Shown: in pieces, positions 6,058 to 12,822 of the stretch
Layout of the letters: each line of letters begins with the position of its first letter
Position numbering within the stretch: the stretch's first letter is position 1
DNA from: Planctomycetota bacterium
Lineage (GTDB): Bacteria > Planctomycetota > PLA2 > JAEUHO01
Assembly: GCA_024639415.1 (NCBI GenBank)
Contig: JAHEIK010000045.1
Coordinates: 1 to 15,288, forward strand
DNA: 15,288 nt
Direction: 5' to 3'
Translations under genes and position numbers: made by a program
The notes under the pieces: model-generated
The model's database searches: none
Told to the model about the DNA's origin: nothing
What the model saw: the letters and a program-made list of their open reading frames with translations, nothing else

Positions 6058-6797
6058 TCCACCCCGAGTTCCGCCAGGGCCACGCGCACCTTCTCCGCGA
6101 GGATCTTGCGTCCGGGGCTGCCCTTCAGCCCCTCCACCGGAATCGGCTCGCCGACGCGTACGACGACTGTCCCTGCGCGCCGCGGGGCCGTGACCCCGCG
6201 CGGCATCAGGTCGTAGGTGTGCAGGATGGCCACGGGCTGCACGGGAATGCCCGGCGCGAGCGCCAACTGAAACGCCCCGGTCTTCAGCGGAGCCAGCTTG
6301 CCGTCGCGCGTGCGGGTGCCCTCAGGGAAGACGAGTGGGCATAGCCCGTAGCGCTTGGCCCGTGCAATCGCGCGGTCGAGTACGCGCTTGCCCTCGCGCG
6401 GGTTGCCCCGGTCCAGCAGGAAGTGGCCGGCGAACTTCGCGTACCAGCCGACGAACGGCAGCCGCATCAGCTCCTGCTTCAGCACGAAGCGTAGCTGGCC
6501 CGGGAACACGGCTCCGAGGGCGGGGGGGTCGAGATACGACGCGTGGTTGGCGACGATCATCCGCGGGACGGCGTGCCCCTTGAGCGTGCCGGGGCCCTCC
6601 ACGCGCAGGCCTACGCCGCCGAGCGCCAGCGTTCCGCGCCCCCACATGCGCAGGACGAAGTGCGCGATGCGGCCCGAGCGCGGGGCGGGGATCAGACACA
6701 GCATGCCGAGGACGAAGCAGAGCATCGTCCACAGGAACCCGACGTACACAAAAGACGTGGCGCGCAGGAACCTCAGGATCCTGCGCGCCACGTTCAT
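6054..6797 (-). CDS. plsC: 1-acyl-sn-glycerol-3-phosphate acyltransferase (PlsC family)
   Basis: 247 residues from ATG at 6797, preceded by GAGGTGAGG on the minus strand. The longer open frame upstream is rejected because it runs through the 3' end of the next gene and is Arg/Ser-rich. A hydrophobic segment at 15-36 anchors the protein in the inner membrane. The catalytic NHASYLD (84-90) has the HX4D motif with H85 and D90. The glycerol-phosphate binding block FPEGTRTRDGK (157-167) and the intermediate block VGWYAKFAGHFLLDR (116-130) are present. Family members acylate lysophosphatidic acid to phosphatidic acid, the precursor of CDP-diacylglycerol used by PgsA elsewhere in the window. The acyl donor cannot be told from the sequence. 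The gene lies 70 nt downstream of the DUF11 gene. Confidence 0.9.
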   Translation of the reverse strand: MNVARRILRFLRATSFVYVGFLWTMLCFVLGMLCLIPAPRSGRIAHFVLRMWGRGTLALGGVGLRVEGPGTLKGHAVPRMIVANHASYLDPPALGAVFPGQLRFVLKQELMRLPFVGWYAKFAGHFLLDRGNPREGKRVLDRAIARAKRYGLCPLVFPEGTRTRDGKLAPLKTGAFQLALAPGIPVQPVAILHTYDLMPRGVTAPRRAGTVVVRVGEPIPVEGLKGSPGRKILAEKVRVALAELGVE

Positions 6798-6828
6798 GTA
6801 CCTCACCTCGGGGTTCGGTGCCGACGCC

Positions 6829-6847
6829 CTCCTCCGAGACGGAGGAG
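6829..6847 (-). terminator. Hairpin between the DUF11 gene and plsC
   Basis: CTCCTCCG and CGGAGGAG form a perfect 8-bp stem with a 3-nt loop, beginning 21 nt after the DUF11 stop on the minus strand. There is no T-run, and the plsC start is only 32 nt further on, so it may reduce rather than end readthrough. Confidence 0.45.
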
Positions 6848-6867
6848 AGGCCGGCGTTGCCGGGGCC

Positions 6868-9150
6868 CTACTTCTTGAGGGTCGTGCTCTCGCTCTCGCT
6901 TGCGAGCTCGGCGTCATCCGCGGAGCGGTTGACGAGCGCCACCGTCTTGACCAGCGTGGAGGCCGGAGCGGACAGGACACGCACGAGGATCTCGAAGTCC
7001 TTGCGGCCTCCGACACCCATGCTGAAGTCGCCACTTGCGGCCTTCTGACCGGAGCCGGTCACGGCGACGTCGCCGGACATGCTCTTGCCGGAGACGAACT
7101 CCAGCTCGGGCGGCAGGTTCCAGACCACCTGGATCTCAGGCGTGGCCTCGGTACCGACGTCGTTCTCTACGCGGAGACGGTAGAGGAACGTCTCACCGAC
7201 ACGGAAGACACCGGCCTCGACGCCGTTCTTGTCCTTGTCGGTCATCTCCACCTGGAGCGCCGTCAGGCCCGTGACCTTGATGCCGGCCTCGCGCCGGATC
7301 TCGCAGCGAGCGCCGCAGTTGCTGTCCGCGCTGATCGTGCACGGGCCGACTGCGACCGCCGTCTTGCTCCAGTCGTGGGTCCAGACCTCGCCGGGGGCGA
7401 GCGGGCCGATGTTGACGTCCTCGAAGCCGCCGCCGAGGCAGCTGCCGTAGTTGATGCGGACGACGCAGCCCTCGGCCTGACCGTCACCCACGTTGGTGAC
7501 CTTCAGCGTGAAGTTGGCGTCCTCGCCGTAGTAGATCTCCTCCGGGCCGACCATCTCCATCGTCAGCTCGCACTTGACGACCTCGAGGGTGCACTGGGCG
7601 CGCACTTCCTGCTGGCCGTCGGCGGTTGCACGGGCCGTGTTGGTGTAGTTGCCCGGCGCCTCGGCGACGCCCGTGAAGATCACGTCCTGCGTGTCGCCCG
7701 GCATGAGCGTGCCGAGGTTCGCGCTGTTCTGGCTGGTCGGCTTGATGCCCTGGGGGAACTCGTCGACGACGACGACGTTCTCGAGCGGAGCACGGCCCGT
7801 GTTGGAGACCGCGACCACGAAGCGCACGGCACTGCCGGCCTGGGCCTTCGTCGGCTCGCAGACCTTGGTGATCTCGAGCTTGCCTTCGGTGACCTCGATC
7901 GAGCAGGTGCTCTGGGCCGAAGCGTCGCCGGACTTCACGCGCACGGTGTTCGTGTACGTGCCGGCGGCGTTGGCCGAGAAGTTCACCGTGCGGGTGATCG
8001 TCTGGCCCGCGGCGAGCGTGCCGAGGTTCATCGGGAACGACGAGCCGTCAGCCACGTTGAGGCCGGACTGCGGCGTGTCCTCGAGGACCACGTTCTCCGC
8101 CGGCGCGTCACCCGTGTTGCGGACCGTGATCTGCTTCGCGCAGGGCTTGCCGATCGCGACGGTCGGGCCGCACGTGAAGGAGCAGTCGACCTCGAGGTTC
8201 ACCTTGCGCCAGGTCTTCGTGACGATGCGCGAACGCGGGCACGTGGCACCGTAGAAGCTGCCCATCGCGGTCAGCTTGATGCGGTTCGTGCCGGTGGCAC
8301 CTCCGCTGTTGCGGATCTGGAAGTCCGCCATGCCGTTGGCGTCCGTCTCGATCTTCTGGACCGTCTGGCCGTTGGCGAAGGTGCCGTTCGGACCGTCCAG
8401 GATCTCGGCCTCGACCGGCTGGCCGGGGATACCGGAGCCGTCCAGGCGCGTGACCTTGACCGGGAAGTTGTGGGTCGAGTCCGGGAGGGTGTTCGTCGCG
8501 CTCTGCGGGAACTCGACGTTGAAGTCGGCCCAGATCTTCTTGGCCCAGCACTTGTGTTTGGTGCCGTCCCGGATGCCCGGGACGTAGATGATGATGTCGG
8601 TCACGCCTTCGCGCGTCGACGTGATCGTGAGCCAGGTCTCACCCGGGCCGACCGTGATGTCGGGCAGGCGCGCACCGTTGGGGCCGGTGAAGGGGTGGTT
8701 GTTCCCGGCGTCGATCAGCTCGGGACCCCAGTTCGTCACCGACACGGCGTACTGGTTGTCGATCTTGTTGCCGTTGTTGCCCGGGCTCGCCGCCGCCATG
8801 GGGGCGATGCGACCCGTGCCGTACTGGTCGTCCACGGCGACGATGTCACCGACCGCCTCGGGATAGCGAGCCAAGAGCCACTCGACGCGCTGGCCGGGCA
8901 TGGGGTTGCCGCACTGGTCGAGCACGGTCACCACGAGGGTGTGCTGGGTGCGAACCGGGTTGCAGTCCACGCGTGGCGAGACCCGCTCCTCGATTCGGCA
9001 CGAGGTGGGGATCTGGGCCGCGGGCGCGACCGGCTGCTCGACCTCGACACAGACCTGGCAGCCGGGCCAGATGTCATCGAGAGGCGTGGACTGACAAGAC
9101 GCTGCGATCACCAGAAGCGCCAGCATCAGGAAGGTCCTGCGCACGATCAT
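6868..9150 (-). CDS. Cys-rich DUF11-repeat lipoprotein with Ig-like N-terminal domains
   Basis: 760 residues from ATG at 9150, with GAGGAG 7 nt upstream. The longer upstream frame has no such site. A short signal peptide (1-18) ends at AASC with Cys19. Residues about 66-190 and 220-300 look like Ig-like domains of the Big_1 type (VTVLDQCGNPMPGQRVEW, ETDANGMADFQI). Four DUF11/CARDB-like repeats follow at about 317-420, 424-525, 528-625 and 631-745, with the typical VSNTGRAPLENVVVVDEFP pattern. About 20 cysteines are spread through the mature chain up to residue 616, as in disulfide-linked OmcB-like envelope proteins. The fourth repeat has none. It is likely surface- or periplasm-facing and structural or adhesive. 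It is first of a minus-strand pair with plsC and has a long structured upstream region. Confidence 0.85.
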   Translation of the reverse strand: MIVRRTFLMLALLVIAASCQSTPLDDIWPGCQVCVEVEQPVAPAAQIPTSCRIEERVSPRVDCNPVRTQHTLVVTVLDQCGNPMPGQRVEWLLARYPEAVGDIVAVDDQYGTGRIAPMAAASPGNNGNKIDNQYAVSVTNWGPELIDAGNNHPFTGPNGARLPDITVGPGETWLTITSTREGVTDIIIYVPGIRDGTKHKCWAKKIWADFNVEFPQSATNTLPDSTHNFPVKVTRLDGSGIPGQPVEAEILDGPNGTFANGQTVQKIETDANGMADFQIRNSGGATGTNRIKLTAMGSFYGATCPRSRIVTKTWRKVNLEVDCSFTCGPTVAIGKPCAKQITVRNTGDAPAENVVLEDTPQSGLNVADGSSFPMNLGTLAAGQTITRTVNFSANAAGTYTNTVRVKSGDASAQSTCSIEVTEGKLEITKVCEPTKAQAGSAVRFVVAVSNTGRAPLENVVVVDEFPQGIKPTSQNSANLGTLMPGDTQDVIFTGVAEAPGNYTNTARATADGQQEVRAQCTLEVVKCELTMEMVGPEEIYYGEDANFTLKVTNVGDGQAEGCVVRINYGSCLGGGFEDVNIGPLAPGEVWTHDWSKTAVAVGPCTISADSNCGARCEIRREAGIKVTGLTALQVEMTDKDKNGVEAGVFRVGETFLYRLRVENDVGTEATPEIQVVWNLPPELEFVSGKSMSGDVAVTGSGQKAASGDFSMGVGGRKDFEILVRVLSAPASTLVKTVALVNRSADDAELASESESTTLKK

Positions 9151-9482
9151 GGGGAGACTCCTCGAAGCAGTGCGTACTGCCCCCTCCCGGGACTCGGCAC
9201 CACCTGATCGGATGTTCGGTTCACGACGGCCGGAAACTGAGGGGGGATGGGCGTCGAATGTGGCCACCAGGGCGAAGAATCGCCTCTTTGCGGCCATCTG
9301 CCAGCGCCCATGCACACGCTTGGGGACATGCCCCCCAGCGTGCCTCTCCACCCTGCCGCCTCCTGTCAGCGAAACCTGAGACGACTGCGCCTCCGGTCCA
9401 CTGCCCGTACCACGCAAAACTGTATCACGCACCCCCTCGCGCCCGACATCCGGCGAGGCGCGGCCAGCGGCGAAGACGGCCA
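9151..9482 (-). other. Gene-free leader region of the DUF11 gene
   Basis: No gene is supported here. A hairpin at 9315-9342 (CACGCT with AGCGTG, continued by TGGGG with CCCC across one mismatch) is the clearest structure, about 165 bases before the start codon. I see no convincing -10/-35 pair, so transcription may begin here by an unrecognised promoter or come from upstream of 9520. Confidence 0.5.
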
Positions 9483-9520
9483 AAACGAAAGCGACCCCCC
9501 GGAGGTCGTCCGGGGGGTCG
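9483..9520 (-). terminator. Rho-independent terminator (best in the window)
   Basis: On the minus strand a perfect 11-bp stem (9510-9520 with 9492-9502, CGACCCCCCGG and CCGGGGGGTCG) with a 7-nt loop is followed at once by CTTTCGTTTTG. This would end minus-strand transcripts coming from mazG or from the candidate promoter at 9633, before they reach the DUF11 gene. Confidence 0.8.
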
Positions 9521-9626
9521 ATGCCCTTCGCAAATCAGTGGCTCATGACCCACGGCATCGAGGGGGGTGGATGCCTTGGCTCTTACGCCATTGATCAAAC
9601 ATTACCTTGTGCCGCACAGTATGGCA
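9483..9626 (-). ncRNA. Candidate small RNA or attenuator-type leader
   Basis: The segment lies between a TATTAT -10-like box and the strong terminator, giving a predicted RNA of about 144 nt without a credible ORF. On the minus strand, CGATGCC (9560-9554) can pair either with GGCATC upstream (9575-9570) or with GGCATCG (9525-9519), which shares its last two bases with the terminator stem. This gives mutually exclusive folds. No known RNA family is recognised. Confidence 0.4.
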
Positions 9627-9632
9627 ACTCGC

Positions 9633-9638
9633 ATAATA
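9633..9638 (-). promoter_or_regulatory. Candidate -10 box TATTAT
   Basis: TATTAT on the minus strand matches TATAAT at five of six positions and lies in a distinctly AT-richer stretch (about 9585-9690). TTACGA sits 18 bases upstream as a poor -35. Start of transcription would be near 9626. Confidence 0.4.
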
Positions 9639-9659
9639 TGAAAACATGATCGTTTCTCG

Positions 9660-9684
9660 TAAGACGTTTTATTGCAACGTCTTA
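9660..9684 (-). terminator. Hairpin directly after the mazG-like stop
   Basis: TAAGACGTT (9660-9668) and AACGTCTTA (9676-9684) form a perfect 9-bp stem with a 7-nt loop, two bases beyond the TGA. A flanking pair, CATGATCGT with ACGATCGTG, extends the dyad outward with one wobble. No strong T-run follows. Confidence 0.5.
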
Positions 9685-9686
9685 GG

Positions 9687-10031
9687 TCACGATCGTGCGG
9701 GTCCTCGTCGGCAGGCGCACGGCGATTCCTCGCAGCGCGGGCAACCCTGGTTGTAGCGGGAGGCCGCCTCAGCAAGGTCCACGCCCGTCAGGGAGGCCAG
9801 GGTGGAGAGCCAGGCGAGCACGTCTCCAACCTCGACCTGCAGGTTCTCCGGGTCGGCCTTGCGGATGGCCCGGCCGAGTTCCCCGACCTCCTCCACGAAC
9901 CACATGTAGGTGCTCGGGATGCCGCGGGCCGCATCCCGCTCGCCGTACAGCACGTCGATGTTCTGCTGGAACGCGCTGAGGCTCTCGTGGGGGAGGGGCA
10001 TACCGGTCCCGCTCGCTTCGCCGTCGGCCAT
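9687..10031 (-). CDS. MazG-like nucleotide pyrophosphohydrolase with Cys-rich tail
   Basis: 114 residues from ATG at 10031, with GAGGA five nt upstream. The MazG metal-binding signature is complete: EEVGE (E47, E48, E51) followed by EVGD (E67, D70). This is the all-alpha NTP-PPase fold that hydrolyses nucleoside triphosphates to monophosphates and pyrophosphate. It is a single-domain form, about half the length of full MazG. The C-terminus adds C97, C100, C105 and C107 (CPRCEESPCAC), a possible zinc knuckle not usual for the family. The substrate cannot be predicted; house-cleaning of non-canonical nucleotides is the common role. It lies 50 nt downstream of the phosphatase gene on the same strand and is probably co-transcribed with it. 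Confidence 0.85.
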   Translation of the reverse strand: MADGEASGTGMPLPHESLSAFQQNIDVLYGERDAARGIPSTYMWFVEEVGELGRAIRKADPENLQVEVGDVLAWLSTLASLTGVDLAEAASRYNQGCPRCEESPCACRRGPARS

Positions 10032-10061
10032 GGCCTTCCTCGCTTCCCTCTCTACCGCTCT

Positions 10062-10076
10062 CGCCGGCAGCCGGCG
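10062..10076 (-). repeat. Short hairpin between phosphatase and mazG-like genes
   Basis: CGCCGG and CCGGCG form a 6-bp stem around CAG, five bases beyond the phosphatase stop. It is too small and lacks a T-run, so it is unlikely to separate the two genes transcriptionally. Confidence 0.3.
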
Positions 10077-10081
10077 CGTGC

Positions 10082-12214
10082 CTAGCGGAGGCGCTTGATC
10101 GTGGAGATCGTGATGTCGTCGTTCTGCTGCACCTCGAGGTGGAACTGATCGATGGCACCACCGACGAAGTTGACGAAGGCCTGCGAGTTCTTGGGCGCCT
10201 CCGACGTGACCACGCCGTAGAAGCGCTGCTCGCCGAACTCCTCGCCCTCGGCGTTCTGGATGCGCAGGGCTCCGTCCGTGTACATGACGATGCGGTCGCC
10301 GAGACCCATGGGGATGTCACCCTCTTGGAGCGACGAGTCGAAGACCGGTCCGGCATCCAGCCCCATGGCGATGCCCTCCGGGTTCACCTTGGCCATCTTG
10401 CCCGCCTGGTGGCGGTAGACGAGCAGCGGCAGGTGACCCGCACTGGCGATCGTCGCGCTGCCGTCCGCTTGGTTGAGGACGACGTACAGGGCCGTGACGT
10501 GGCGGCCCGCGGGCAACTCGCCGGCCAGGTGGCGGTTCACGCGCTTGAGGACCTCGGCGGGGGAGAGGACGCCCGGCGCGGCCGCACGGACGTACGAGCG
10601 CGTCGCCGACATCACCAGCGCGGCCGGGATGCCTCGGACGTTGGTGTCGAGCAGCATCAGGCCGAGGTGGTCCTCGTCCACACGGAAGTACTCGAAGTGG
10701 TCGCCACCGATCTCGAAGCCCGGCTTGAAGAGCGTCTCGACCTCGTAGTTCTGGAGCCGCGGCGGGTTCTTGCTGATGAGCGCGCCGTGGATCTCCTCGG
10801 CGACCTTCTGCTCCTTGCTCACCACCTCGTCGAGGTCGGCGCCCTCGTGCTTGTCCCTGAACTCGAGGTTGGAGACCATCCGCTCCACGGAGCGGGCGAC
10901 GGCCGTGGCCTCTGCGCCGTGGGCGTGCAGGGAGCGGTGCGGGTCGCCGTGCGAGCCCAAGCGGTCGATCTCCTTCGCGAGGCCGCGCACGTTCTTCGTG
11001 TGGGCGTTGGCGAGTCCGAAGGCCGCGCCACCGACGAGCAGCGGGCCCAGAAGCAGCATGGCCATGCCGATCGCGGTCCCGCCGCCGCTCTTCGTGCCGC
11101 GATCGACGACGGAGACATACGCCGTCATGCGGTCACTCGCCTTCAGGGCGCGTACGGGACCGCGGTAGATGCGGCACTCCACGCCCTCGACCTTGCCGTC
11201 GATCCAGGCGTAGCCGGCGCCGCGCTCGGTCCAGTCGACGCCGGCCGTCTGCACCGAACTCTGGCTGATGTTGCTGTCCGCCAGCCACGTGCCCTTGGCG
11301 TCGTCCGCGCGCAGCCAGGCGGCCTGGATCGCGTAGCGATCCCGGTCCCCGCTGCTCATGGCGTTCCAGATCTGACTCAAGCGCGCGCGGACGTGCTTCG
11401 GGCCGGTGGGACCGGATGAGCCGGAGCCGAGCTTGGAGACTTCCCGCTCGAAGCTCTTCTTCGCCTTCTTGATCTCTTCCGCCCGGAACGTGCCTTCGTC
11501 CTCGTGGGGAATGGGCTGCGTCAGTTCCTTGAGGCGCTCGTCCCAGAAGGCCTCGCCCTTCTCACCGAGGAGGGCCTTGAACTTCTTCTCGAGGTAGCCG
11601 AGGCCCTTGTCGCCGCCGCCTGAGCCGCGGTACCAGCGCGCATCCGGTGCCGTGAGGATCGACACGGCCGTGTAGCCGTAGGCATTGAAGTTGGCGCCTT
11701 CGTCCTCGCCACCGCCTGCGCCCGCTGCGAAGACCGTCAGCGCGACGACCAGGAAGGTCACGAGCGCTGCGATGAGACCGACCTTGGCGCCGATGCCCAT
11801 GCCGCCGCGGCTTGCTGCGCCTCGTGCGCCGGCGCGACCGCGCCCGACTTCCTGCTCCGCCATGCGCCTGCTGGGGCCCTTGCGTGCGGGTGCACCGCCC
11901 TTCGCGGGCTTGGCAACAGGCGCCGCGGCTGCGGGCTTGCCCATCGGCTTGGCGACGGGCTTCGCGGTCGCGGGCTTGGCGACGGGTGCCACGGGTTTGG
12001 CGACGGGTGCCGCAGCCGGGGGCTTCACGGGCTTCGCCGCCGCCGGCTTGACCGGCTGGACGGGCTTGGCGACCGGCGCGGCGGCCGGCGGCTTGATCGG
12101 CTTGGCCGCCGGCGGCTTCACCGGCTTTGCCGCGGCCGGCTTGACCGGTCGGACGGCCTTGGGCCGTCGGGGCTTGTCGTCGCGTCCGCCGCTGCGCCGG
12201 GGTGCCTTGGCCAT
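10082..12214 (-). CDS. Membrane-bound SpoIIE-type (PP2C) protein phosphatase
   Basis: 710 residues from ATG at 12214, with GGGAGAG six nt upstream. The N-terminal 20-110 is a Lys/Pro/Ala repeat (PVKP, PVAKP units). A membrane segment at about 144-166 is followed by a polar region to 377, predicted outside the cytoplasm, and a second membrane segment at about 378-402. A linker (about 403-496) leads to the SpoIIE/PPM domain (about 497-708). Metal-binding landmarks are GGD (503-505), D523, YTDG (645-648) and NDDITI (698-702). The usual DVSGHG motif reads DTNVRG, keeping the Asp and final Gly. Such proteins dephosphorylate Ser/Thr on anti-sigma antagonists or similar partners in response to signals. 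No anti-sigma factor, STAS protein or kinase is seen nearby, so the target is unknown. Confidence 0.88.
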   Translation of the reverse strand: MAKAPRRSGGRDDKPRRPKAVRPVKPAAAKPVKPPAAKPIKPPAAAPVAKPVQPVKPAAAKPVKPPAAAPVAKPVAPVAKPATAKPVAKPMGKPAAAAPVAKPAKGGAPARKGPSRRMAEQEVGRGRAGARGAASRGGMGIGAKVGLIAALVTFLVVALTVFAAGAGGGEDEGANFNAYGYTAVSILTAPDARWYRGSGGGDKGLGYLEKKFKALLGEKGEAFWDERLKELTQPIPHEDEGTFRAEEIKKAKKSFEREVSKLGSGSSGPTGPKHVRARLSQIWNAMSSGDRDRYAIQAAWLRADDAKGTWLADSNISQSSVQTAGVDWTERGAGYAWIDGKVEGVECRIYRGPVRALKASDRMTAYVSVVDRGTKSGGGTAIGMAMLLLGPLLVGGAAFGLANAHTKNVRGLAKEIDRLGSHGDPHRSLHAHGAEATAVARSVERMVSNLEFRDKHEGADLDEVVSKEQKVAEEIHGALISKNPPRLQNYEVETLFKPGFEIGGDHFEYFRVDEDHLGLMLLDTNVRGIPAALVMSATRSYVRAAAPGVLSPAEVLKRVNRHLAGELPAGRHVTALYVVLNQADGSATIASAGHLPLLVYRHQAGKMAKVNPEGIAMGLDAGPVFDSSLQEGDIPMGLGDRIVMYTDGALRIQNAEGEEFGEQRFYGVVTSEAPKNSQAFVNFVGGAIDQFHLEVQQNDDITISTIKRLR
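11885..12157 (-). repeat. Low-complexity coding repeat (Lys/Pro/Ala)
   Basis: Codes for residues 20-110 of the phosphatase. Units such as PVKPPAA, KPVAKP and PVKPAAAK recur about a dozen times with G/C-rich codons. The stretch is strongly basic, would be disordered, and faces the cytoplasm if the two membrane helices are as predicted. Confidence 0.8.
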
Positions 12215-12243
12215 GGTCCGCTCTCCCGTTGGATCGAGGCAGG

Positions 12244-12249
12244 AGTATA
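12244..12249 (-). promoter_or_regulatory. Candidate -10 box for the phosphatase gene
   Basis: TATACT on the minus strand, five of six matches to TATAAT, 29 bases before the start codon. The -35 position falls in the GC repeat at 12257-12290 and has no recognisable hexamer. Confidence 0.3.
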
Positions 12250-12256
12250 GGCCCCG

Positions 12257-12290
12257 CCCCGTGCCCGTGCCCCTGCCCGTGCCGGTGCCC
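12257..12290. repeat. Short tandem hexamer repeat (GTGCCC-type)
   Basis: Five consecutive units read GTGCCC, GTGCCC, CTGCCC, GTGCCG, GTGCCC on the plus strand, between pgpA and the phosphatase gene. It is a simple-sequence tract positioned where the phosphatase promoter should lie. Confidence 0.75.
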
Positions 12291-12315
12291 ATCCGCAGGC
12301 GACGTGGCGGAGCCG

Positions 12316-12822
12316 TCAGATCGGCAACACGCCCGTCAGCCCCACGACCACGGTGAGGCCAGCGGCGATCACACCCGCCGCTACGTCGTCGTAGAGGATC
12401 CCGCGGGCGCCGTGCAGCTTCTCGAGTGTGCTCACCGGGGGCGGCTTCAGCATGTCGAAGAGGCGGAACAGCACGAACGCGGCGCCCAGCAGCTGCGGCT
12501 CGCCCACCCACGGGAGCGCGCCCAGGCAGGCGATCGCCTGCCCGGCCACCTCGTCGCTCACGACCCAGCCTGGATCCCCGGTTCCATCCGCGCCCGTCAC
12601 CGTCCCCGCGAAGCGCAGCGTGGCCCACCAGGCAGCAGCCAGCAGGAGGACGGCGCACGCCGCGAAGGCCAGTCCGCCGCTGGCGGCGACAGCCCACAGG
12701 ACCAGGGCCGTCGCCAGCGACGCCACCGTGCCCGGCATGATGGGGGAGAGGCCGAGCCCGAAGGCGCTCAGCAGCAGCACGCCGACGCGTGAATCACGCG
12801 CCCTGGACTCAGGCGGCGTCAC
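12316..12822 (-). CDS. pgpA: Phosphatidylglycerophosphatase A
   Basis: 168 residues, a normal family length. The GTG start at 12822 is favoured because AGAAGG lies 6 nt before it. PgpA landmarks are all present: GLGLSPIMPGTVASL (22-36), VVSDEVAGQ (87-95), LFRLFDMLKPPP (118-129) and YDDVAAG (144-150), with hydrophobic segments between. The enzyme removes the terminal phosphate of phosphatidylglycerophosphate to give phosphatidylglycerol in the inner membrane. The acidic residues in the DE and DD motifs are those expected for Mg2+-dependent catalysis. It overlaps the end of pgsA by 14 nt, so the two consecutive pathway enzymes are probably translationally coupled. Confidence 0.93.
   Translation of the reverse strand: MTPPESRARDSRVGVLLLSAFGLGLSPIMPGTVASLATALVLWAVAASGGLAFAACAVLLLAAAWWATLRFAGTVTGADGTGDPGWVVSDEVAGQAIACLGALPWVGEPQLLGAAFVLFRLFDMLKPPPVSTLEKLHGARGILYDDVAAGVIAAGLTVVVGLTGVLPI

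Noticed and set aside
6355..9207. 950-residue plus-strand open frame opposite the DUF11 gene and plsC
   Set aside because: Composition is that of a shadow frame and it spans two real minus-strand genes with signal peptide, lipobox and catalytic motifs.
9519..9560. Possible cobalamin-type riboswitch (GCCACTG followed by a GAAGGGC stretch on the minus strand)
   Set aside because: The other conserved parts of that riboswitch, including the B12 box, are absent, and the downstream gene is not a cobalamin or transport gene.
9591..9598. TTGATCAA as an FNR/CRP-type site
   Set aside because: The half-sites touch each other without the four-base spacer required for an FNR box. A simple 8-bp palindrome is weak evidence.
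10139..11419. 426-residue plus-strand open frame opposite the phosphatase
   Set aside because: No start signal or domain, and it lies entirely over a well-supported PP2C-type gene.
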